A DNA stretch of 11,690 nucleotides from Chloroflexota bacterium. Lineage in GTDB: Bacteria; Chloroflexota; Limnocylindria; Limnocylindrales; CSP1-4. Below the pieces are notes generated by a model. That model ran no database searches, was not told the origin of the DNA, and saw only the letters and a list, made by a program, of their open reading frames with translations. Positions 6,368 through 11,690 of the stretch are shown piece after piece. A program made the position numbers and the translations under genes. Position 1 is the first letter of the stretch. Each line of letters begins with the position of its first letter. Location: the NCBI GenBank assembly GCA_021790715.1, contig JAJYGK010000002.1:1-11690 (forward strand), written 5' to 3'.

Positions 6368-9064
6368 ATGAGCATGGCACCGAGCGAGGAACGCGTCCGC
6401 GACGCCGTCCTCCGGGACGGCTCCTCGATCCGGCTGCGACGGGCGCGCGCCGACGACGAGCCGGCGCTGCTGGCGTTCCTGGCGGGCCTCGCCGTCGAAT
6501 CGCGACGCATGCGCTTCGCCGGGATCATCACCGACCTGGCCGGGCTGGCACGGCGCTGGGCGACGCCCGAGGCCGGCGACTGCTCGCTGGTGGGCGAGTC
6601 GGGCGGCCGGCTCATCGCGCACGGCAGCTACAACCGCGCCGGGCGCGACACCGCCGAGGTCGCCTTCGTGGTCGCCGACCAGTTCCAGGGCCGCGGGATC
6701 GCCACGCTGCTCCTCGACGAGCTCGCGTCGCGCGCGCGCGACGCCGGGATCCCGACCTTCTTCGCCGAGGTGCTCCCCGAGAACGCCCGCATGCTCGAGG
6801 TGTTCCGCGAGAGCGGCTTCCCGACACGGGTGCGCGTCGAGCCCGGGGCGCTCGTCGTCGAATTCCCCACCGAGCTGTCCGATGCCGCGCGCGAGCGCTT
6901 CGAGCAGCGCGAGCGGATCTCCGCGTCGGCGGCCGTGGACGCCCTCCTCCACCCCGCGTCGGTGGCGGTCATCGGCGCGTCGCGGCGTCGAGGGACGACC
7001 GGCGGCGAGCTCTTCCACAACCTCCTGGCGGGCGATTTCCAGGGCGCGGTCTATCCCGTGAACCCGAACGCCGACGTCGTCCAGTCGGTGGCGGCCTATC
7101 GTTCCGTGCTCGACGTGCCCGGGCGTGTCGACCTGGCCGTCATCGTGCTGCCCGCCGCGGCGTCGATCGCGGCGGCCGGCGAGTGCGCGCGCAAGGGGGT
7201 GCGCTCGCTCGTGGTGGTCTCGCCCGGTTTCGCGGAGACCGGCGCCGAGGGGGCCGCGCGGCAGCGCGAGCTCCTGGCCGTGTGCCGGGGCGCCGGCATG
7301 CGGCTGGTGGGCCCGAACTGCATCGGCGTGGTGAACCTGGACCCGGAGGTCCGCCTCGACGCCACGTTCCTCCCGGTCGTGCCGGAGCCCGGCCGCGTGG
7401 GGTTCATGTCGCAGAGCGGCGCGCTCGGCCTGGCGATCATCCAGCGCGCCAACCGGCTCGGGCTCGGGCTGTCGAGCTTCGTGTCGGCCGGCAACAAGGC
7501 CGACCTGTCCGGCAACGACTTCCTGCAGTACTGGGAGAGCGACGAGCGGACGGAGGTCATCGCGCTGTACCTCGAGTCGCTGGGCAACCCGCGCAAGTTC
7601 GCGCGCATCGCGCGCCGCGTGGGACGGAGCAAGCCGATCATCGCGGTGAAGAGCGGGCGCTCGGCCGCCGGCGCGCGCGCCACCTCGTCGCACACGGGCG
7701 CCCTGATCGGCGCCTCCGACGTCACGGTCGACGCGCTCTTCCGGCAGGCCGGCGTGATCCGCACCGACACGCTCTCCGAGTTCTTCGACGTCGCCTCGCT
7801 GCTGGCGGACCAGCCGCTGCCGGCCGGACGGCGCGTGGCGATCGTCACGAACGGCGGCGGCCCCGGCATCCTGGCCGTCGACGCGTGTGACGCCGGCGGC
7901 CTGGTCGTGCCCCCGCTCCCGCCCGCGATCCGGGACCGGCTGGCCGCATTCCTGCCGCCCGAGGCGGCGCTGGGCAACCCGGTCGACACGATCGACGGGT
8001 CGCCCGGGTCGTTCTCGCAGGCGATCCGCGTGCTGGCCGGCTGGGACGGGATCGACGCGCTGATGGTGCTGTTCGTGCCGCCGCTCGGCGCCCGGACGGA
8101 GGACGTCGTGACGGCGATCCACGACGCGGTGGCGGAGCTGCCGCGGCCGATCCCGGTCCTCGGCGTGTTCATGGCGTCGGAGGACGGCGTCGGCGCGCGG
8201 GCGAGCGGCCGGATCCGGGTGCCCATCTACGACTTCCCGGAGGAGGCGGCGCGGGCGCTGTCCCGGGCGGTGGCGTACGCGGAATGGCGCGCCGCACCCA
8301 CGGGCACCGTGCCGAGGTTCGCCGGCGTGCGGTCGGACGAGGCGGCCGCGATGATCGCCTCGGCGCTCGCCCGGAGCCGAGCCGCCGGCGATGACGGCGT
8401 CCCCGGCGGCTGGCTGGAGCAGGACGAGGTGGCCTGCCTCCTGGGGTGCTACGGGATCCCGATCGCCGAGTGGCGGCTGGCCGAGACGCCCGGGGAGGCG
8501 GCGACCGTGGCGGCCGAGGTGGGCTGGCCGGTGGCGGTGAAGGGCGTCGCGCCGGGCATCGTGCGCAAGTCGGAGCTGGGCGCGGTCGAGCTCTCCGTCC
8601 CGGACGCGCCCGCCGTGGAGGCCGCCGCCCGCCGGATCGCCGCCGCACTCGAGGCGGCCGGGCACCCGGCCCCGCGGTTCCTCGTCCAGCGCATGATCCC
8701 GCACGGCGTCGAGATGCTCGTCGGCGTCGTGCACGACCGGCTGTTCGGACCCGTCGTCGCGTGCGGCGCCGGGGGGAACGAGGCGCAGCTCATGCGCGAT
8801 GTCGCCGTGCGCATCACGCCGCTCACCGACCGCGACGCCTCCGAGATGATCCACTCGCTGGCGACGTTCCGGCTGCTCGACGGCTACGCGGGCGCGGCCC
8901 GCGCGGACGTGGCGGCGCTCGAGGAGACGCTGCTGCGGGTGAGCGCCATGGTCGAGGCGCACCCGGAGGTCGTGGAGATGGACTGCAACCCGCTCATCGT
9001 CATGGAGCAGGGGGCGGTCGTCGTCGACGCGCGGGTGCGGATCGAGCTGCCTCCCCGCGAGTGA
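6368..9064 (+). CDS. Pat-type protein acetyltransferase: N-terminal GNAT fused to NDP-forming acyl-CoA-synthetase-like domains
   Basis: Probable lysine acetyltransferase that uses acetyl-CoA to inactivate Acs. It has 898 residues from ATG 6368, with GGCGGGG 7 nt upstream; ATG 6374 is possible. Domains in order: GNAT (about 15-168) with candidate catalytic E97 and the acetyl-CoA loop QFQGRGIA (105-112); a Rossmann CoA-binding domain (about 190-315, VAVIGAS 199-205); a ligase-CoA domain (about 340-645, MSQSGALG, SSHTGAL with H442, TNGGGPG); and an ATP-grasp domain (about 680-895, PVAVKGVAPGIVRKSE, MDCNPLIV). Salmonella/E. coli Pat has the GNAT at the C-terminus; the GNAT-first order is known from Streptomyces lividans PatA. 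H442 occupies the phospho-histidine position of active ADP-forming synthetases, whereas R733 stands where these usually have the second histidine (HKS motif). The synthetase part may therefore be a sensor or an impaired enzyme. It is divergent from acuC across 73 bp. The target (Acs) is inferred from context. Confidence 0.9.
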   Translation: MSMAPSEERVRDAVLRDGSSIRLRRARADDEPALLAFLAGLAVESRRMRFAGIITDLAGLARRWATPEAGDCSLVGESGGRLIAHGSYNRAGRDTAEVAFVVADQFQGRGIATLLLDELASRARDAGIPTFFAEVLPENARMLEVFRESGFPTRVRVEPGALVVEFPTELSDAARERFEQRERISASAAVDALLHPASVAVIGASRRRGTTGGELFHNLLAGDFQGAVYPVNPNADVVQSVAAYRSVLDVPGRVDLAVIVLPAAASIAAAGECARKGVRSLVVVSPGFAETGAEGAARQRELLAVCRGAGMRLVGPNCIGVVNLDPEVRLDATFLPVVPEPGRVGFMSQSGALGLAIIQRANRLGLGLSSFVSAGNKADLSGNDFLQYWESDERTEVIALYLESLGNPRKFARIARRVGRSKPIIAVKSGRSAAGARATSSHTGALIGASDVTVDALFRQAGVIRTDTLSEFFDVASLLADQPLPAGRRVAIVTNGGGPGILAVDACDAGGLVVPPLPPAIRDRLAAFLPPEAALGNPVDTIDGSPGSFSQAIRVLAGWDGIDALMVLFVPPLGARTEDVVTAIHDAVAELPRPIPVLGVFMASEDGVGARASGRIRVPIYDFPEEAARALSRAVAYAEWRAAPTGTVPRFAGVRSDEAAAMIASALARSRAAGDDGVPGGWLEQDEVACLLGCYGIPIAEWRLAETPGEAATVAAEVGWPVAVKGVAPGIVRKSELGAVELSVPDAPAVEAAARRIAAALEAAGHPAPRFLVQRMIPHGVEMLVGVVHDRLFGPVVACGAGGNEAQLMRDVAVRITPLTDRDASEMIHSLATFRLLDGYAGAARADVAALEETLLRVSAMVEAHPEVVEMDCNPLIVMEQGAVVVDARVRIELPPRE

Positions 9065-9070
9065 CCCGGT

Positions 9071-9108
9071 CCGGGCGGCGCCCGCGGACGATCGGGCGCT
9101 CCGCCCGG
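9071..9108 (+). terminator. Strong hairpin after the acetyltransferase gene
   Basis: The left arm CCGGGCGGCGCCCG (9071-9084) pairs with CGGGCG (9093-9098) and CCGCCCGG (9101-9108), giving 14 bp interrupted only by a 2-nt bulge (CT, 9099-9100) and closed by an 8-nt loop. It starts 6 nt after the pat stop codon. No T-tract follows. It fits a GC-type terminator or a 3'-end protector that separates pat from the acyltransferase gene. Confidence 0.6.
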
Positions 9109-9161
9109 CCCGACCGCCGCGGGGGACCCGCGCCGGGGAGGAACCATGCGTGCCACCGGTA

Positions 9162-9235
9162 CGTCAAATGGACCGTGACGCCCCGGACGCGCCCCGCGAA
9201 TACTGCGCGTGACGGACACGGGAGAGCCGTCACGC
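9162..9235 (+). promoter_or_regulatory. Cluster of CGTCA/TGACG half-sites upstream of the acyltransferase gene
   Basis: Four copies of the pentamer occur in 74 bp: CGTCA at 9162-9166, TGACG at 9176-9180, TGACG at 9210-9214 and CGTCA at 9228-9232. The last two lie in a perfect 9-bp inverted repeat, GCGTGACGG (9207-9215) and CCGTCACGC (9227-9235), with an 11-nt loop. A weak promoter candidate, GTGACG (9175-9180) with AATACT (9199-9204) at 18-nt spacing, sits between the pairs. The inverted repeat could be an operator just downstream of the start point or a leader hairpin. The rest of the 199-nt gap 9065-9263 holds no gene. Confidence 0.35.
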
Positions 9236-9263
9236 TGGAGGTCCCTGGGCCGAGGCCTCGCTG

Positions 9264-11588
9264 ATGCCGCCCTGGCTGGTCCTCGCCATCGCCGCCGTCG
9301 CCGTGGGGGCCGTCGCCCTCGTCGTGGCAGCGCTCGCCCTCCGGAAGGCGATCCGGACGCCGTCGTCGGGCGACGAGTTCCGCCCCGACGTCGAGGGCCT
9401 GCGCGGGATGGCCGTGCTGCTCGTCGTGCTCTTCCACGCCGGCCTGCCCCTGCCGGGCGGGTTCGTCGGTGTCGACGTCTTCTTCGTGATCTCCGGGTTC
9501 CTGATCACGGGACTGCTGCTGCGCGAGCGCGAGCGCAGCGGGCGGATCGACTTCCTGCGCTTCTACGCCCGCCGGGTCCGGCGCCTGCTGCCGGCGGCCG
9601 CGGTGGTGCTGCTCGTGTGCCTCCCCGTCGCGTACGCGCTGGTCGTCCCGCTGGACCGGCCGTCCGTCACGCTCGACGCGGCAGCGGCCGCCCTCTCGGT
9701 CGGGAACATCCGGTTCGCCCTCACCACGGGCGACTACTTCAGCTCGATCGCGACGCCCTCGCCCTTCCTGCACTTCTGGTCGCTCGGCGTCGAGGAGCAG
9801 TTCTACCTGGTCTGGCCGGCACTGCTGCTGGTCGCCTCCTGGCGGCGCCCGCGAACGGGCGCCGCGATCGCCCTCGGCCTCGTGCTCGTCGCGTCGCTCT
9901 GGGCGAGCGTCGTCGTCACGAACGTGTCGCCGGCCTGGGCGTTCTACCTGCTGCCGACGCGGGCCTGGCAGCTCGCGGCCGGCGGCCTGCTCGCGATCGG
10001 GGCGCCGCTCATCGCCCGGGTCCCGGCCGCGATCCGCGTCGCCGTCGGCTGGGCCGGCGCCGCCGCGCTCGCCTGGGCGGCGCTCGCCTTCGATTCCTCG
10101 ATCGCCTACCCGGGGGTCGTGGCGGCCGTGCCGACGTTCGCGGCCGCCGCCCTGATCGCCGCCTCGGTCGGGCCCGCCCCGCGTGTCCTGCTGGAGCGCG
10201 CGCCGCTGCGCTTCCTCGGCCGGATCAGCTACTCGCTGTACCTGTGGCACTGGCCGATCCTGGTGCTCGGCGCGCTCGCGGCAGGGGGCGTCCTCTCGGT
10301 CACGGGCCGCGTGGGCCTCGCGCTCGTCGCCGTGGTCGTCGCGGCGGTGAGCTGGGCGTTCATCGAGGAGCCGTTCCGGCGCGGCATCCCCGTGCTCACG
10401 GCACGGCCGGCCCGCACCCTCGCCTTCGGGCTCGTCACGATCGTCGTCGTCGCCGGGCTGGCCTCGGCGCTCGACGTCGCCGGCAACAGCGCGCTCGCGG
10501 CGCTGTCCGCCGGCGGAGCCCCGTCGGGCATCGCCGGGGCGGCGCCCGCCCACTCCCCGACGCCCATCGCGCCGGCGGGAGGCGGGACCGGCGCGTCGAT
10601 CGGCTCGGCCTCGCCCGGGGCCGGCGGGACGCCTCCCGCCACGCCCGGCACGGCGTCCGGTCCCGGCACCGCGACGTCGGGTCCCGGCTCGCCCGCGGCC
10701 GGCGCGTCGCCGCTGCTGGGCCCATCGGCCCCGGCGATCCCGCGCGCCACCGCCGCGCCCGCGGTCGCGACGCCCTCCCCGCTCCCGGCGAGCGGCCCGT
10801 ACGCGCTGCCGGCCAACGTCCGGCCGCCGCTCGCGGATGCCCGCAGCGACGAGGATGCGCTCCGGGGCGACGGGTGCCTGGCGTTCGAGAGCGTGGTGAC
10901 GCCGCCGACAGACTGCATCTTCGGTGACCCGAAGGGCTCGTTCACGGTCGCCCTCGTCGGCGACTCGCACGCCGCCGCGCTCTTCCCGGCCGTCGAGTCC
11001 GTCGCCGTCGAGCACGGGTGGCGGCTCGTCACGTTCACGAAGGTCGCCTGCCCCTTCATCGACATGCGCGTCCGGGACATCTACCTGAAGCGCGAGTACA
11101 CCGAGTGCGAGGCCTGGCGCAACGCGGTCGTGACCGCGGTCGATGCGCTCCACCCCGACCTCGTCCTCGTGACGATGAGCCGCTGGATCTACCCGGTCCT
11201 GGCCGCAGACGAGACGGCGGCGAGCCAGGGCGCGGCGCTCGGCCGGATGGTGTCCCGGCTCCGGGCCGGGCGCGTCGCGATCATCGACGACCCGCCCATG
11301 CCGTCCGTGGACGTGCCGGCATGCCTCTCGGCGCACGTCGCCGACATACGGGCGTGCTCCACACCGAGAGCGGTCGCCTTCAGCACCGTCGGCGTGCTCG
11401 AGCACATCGCGGCACAGGCCACCGGAGCGGGCGAGATCTCGCTGGCGAACGCGGTCTGCACGGGCAACCCCTGTCCGGCCGTCGTGAACGGCATGATCGT
11501 GTACCGCGACACCCACCACCTGACCGCGACGTTCGCACGATCCCTCGCACCCGCCCTCGACCGGGGGATCGCCGCGATCCTGAGGTGA
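9264..11588 (+). CDS. Membrane acyltransferase (acyltransferase-3 family) with C-terminal SGNH domain, OafA/YrhL type
   Basis: Predicted integral membrane O-acyltransferase that passes acyl groups across the membrane to a surface glycan; the acceptor is unknown. It has 774 residues from ATG 9264, the only in-frame start after the stop at 9210, with GAGG 8 nt upstream. Residues 4-26 are an extra N-terminal membrane helix. The acyltransferase-3 domain (about 39-400) has FRPDVEGLRG (39-48), the candidate catalytic H58 in LFHAG, GFVGVDVFFVISGFLIT (66-82), FYARRVRRLLP, FLHFWSLGVEEQFYLVWP and SYSLYLWHWP, with about ten hydrophobic segments. A G/A/P/S/T linker spans about 416-512. The C-terminal SGNH domain (about 530-774) has GDSH (566-569, nucleophile S568) and D749-T-H-H752 completing the triad. 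Eight cysteines (538, 551, 596, 615, 687, 698, 732, 737) fit an oxidised extracytoplasmic fold. Related proteins acetylate O-antigen, peptidoglycan or other polysaccharides. No glycan genes are adjacent in the window. Confidence 0.92.
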   Translation: MPPWLVLAIAAVAVGAVALVVAALALRKAIRTPSSGDEFRPDVEGLRGMAVLLVVLFHAGLPLPGGFVGVDVFFVISGFLITGLLLRERERSGRIDFLRFYARRVRRLLPAAAVVLLVCLPVAYALVVPLDRPSVTLDAAAAALSVGNIRFALTTGDYFSSIATPSPFLHFWSLGVEEQFYLVWPALLLVASWRRPRTGAAIALGLVLVASLWASVVVTNVSPAWAFYLLPTRAWQLAAGGLLAIGAPLIARVPAAIRVAVGWAGAAALAWAALAFDSSIAYPGVVAAVPTFAAAALIAASVGPAPRVLLERAPLRFLGRISYSLYLWHWPILVLGALAAGGVLSVTGRVGLALVAVVVAAVSWAFIEEPFRRGIPVLTARPARTLAFGLVTIVVVAGLASALDVAGNSALAALSAGGAPSGIAGAAPAHSPTPIAPAGGGTGASIGSASPGAGGTPPATPGTASGPGTATSGPGSPAAGASPLLGPSAPAIPRATAAPAVATPSPLPASGPYALPANVRPPLADARSDEDALRGDGCLAFESVVTPPTDCIFGDPKGSFTVALVGDSHAAALFPAVESVAVEHGWRLVTFTKVACPFIDMRVRDIYLKREYTECEAWRNAVVTAVDALHPDLVLVTMSRWIYPVLAADETAASQGAALGRMVSRLRAGRVAIIDDPPMPSVDVPACLSAHVADIRACSTPRAVAFSTVGVLEHIAAQATGAGEISLANAVCTGNPCPAVVNGMIVYRDTHHLTATFARSLAPALDRGIAAILR
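10509..10799 (+). repeat. Low-complexity linker segment inside the acyltransferase gene
   Basis: Residues about 416-512 of the acyltransferase are almost entirely Gly, Ala, Pro, Ser and Thr, with short recurring units such as SGPG, GTA and PATPG. There are no cysteines or hydrophobic segments. It joins the last membrane helix to the SGNH domain and probably acts as a flexible spacer through or along the cell wall. Its GC-rich repetitive DNA is a likely place for length variation between strains. Confidence 0.7.
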
Positions 11589-11602
11589 CGCGCGGCCAGG
11601 CA

Positions 11603-11622
11603 TCGCGCCCGCCACGGCGCGA
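11603..11622 (+). terminator. Small hairpin after the acyltransferase gene
   Basis: TCGCGCC (11603-11609) and GGCGCGA (11616-11622) form a perfect 7-bp stem with a 6-nt loop, 14 nt after the stop codon. There is no T-tract. Position and stability suggest a transcript end. The remaining 68 bases to the window edge (11623-11690) show no recognisable gene or site. Confidence 0.45.
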
Positions 11623-11690
11623 CGAGCAGACCGGGCCGGCCCGACCGCCGGTGAAGGGGTCCGACCCGCCGCGACACCGGAACTGAACCG

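Noticed and set aside
6295..6615. An N-terminal extension of AcuC by 107 residues
   Set aside because: It would overlap pat antisense, its translation is Arg/Ser/Ala-rich without family similarity, and the protein read from 6294 already has normal AcuC length.
4877..8962. A 1361-codon open frame on the minus strand running through acuC and antisense to pat
   Set aside because: It is an artefact of high third-position GC, which removes stop codons from antisense frames. The translation is dominated by Arg, Ala, Gly, His and Asp, shows no domain motif, and covers two genes with complete catalytic motifs in other frames.
9000..11615. An 871-codon minus-strand open frame opposite the acyltransferase gene
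   Set aside because: Same composition effect: an Arg/Asp/Gly/His-rich translation without motifs, opposite a gene with full acyltransferase-3 and SGNH signatures.
1..11690. RNA genes, CRISPR arrays, insertion sequences, attachment sites or toxin-antitoxin pairs
   Set aside because: No tRNA-like cloverleaf, rRNA segment, spaced repeats, transposase motifs or target-site duplications were seen on either strand.

Overview
This is a GC-rich bacterial window (roughly 70% G+C by eye, with third codon positions in the genes nearly all G or C). It holds one cut-off gene and six complete or near-complete protein genes. I see no rRNA, tRNA, CRISPR array, insertion sequence or phage gene. GC-rich composition, leaderless-type promoter structure, a secreted helical-repeat protein and an acetyltransferase whose GNAT domain comes first all suggest a free-living member of Chloroflexota or Actinomycetota. 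That placement is inference, and I cannot fix it lower than phylum.

Layout. (1) 1-475, minus strand: the N-terminal part of a secreted alanine/glycine-rich helical protein, running off the left edge. (2) 476-799: a divergent intergenic region and probable long leader. (3) 800-2101, plus: an RhlE-type DEAD-box RNA helicase, most likely starting at a TTG codon. (4) 2154-2185: a perfect hairpin between convergent genes. (5) 2212-6294, minus: three genes in transcription order acuC (lysine deacetylase), acs (AMP-forming acetyl-CoA synthetase) and satP (acetate/proton symporter). (6) 6295-6367: a 73-bp divergent control region with a near-perfect dyad. (7) 6368-9064, plus: an 898-residue protein acetyltransferase of the Pat type, with a GNAT domain fused in front of an NDP-forming acyl-CoA-synthetase-like body. 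(8) 9071-9108: a strong hairpin after pat. (9) 9264-11588, plus: a membrane acyltransferase-3 protein with a C-terminal SGNH domain (OafA type), followed by a small hairpin and about 70 bases with nothing recognised.

How the genes fit together. The centre of the window (2212-9064) reads as a self-contained acetate-assimilation module with its own post-translational switch. SatP brings acetate in and Acs activates it to acetyl-CoA. The GNAT protein would acetylate Acs on its catalytic lysine (K612, inside a PxxxxGK motif), turning it off. AcuC would remove the acetyl group, turning it back on. Writer and eraser are transcribed divergently from a shared 73-bp region, so one regulator could set their ratio. 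All parts belong to known families. The combination in one locus, the GNAT-first domain order, and the mixed state of the two phospho-histidine positions in the synthetase-like part are the most interesting aspects. The helicase, the secreted protein and the OafA-like acyltransferase appear unrelated to the module.
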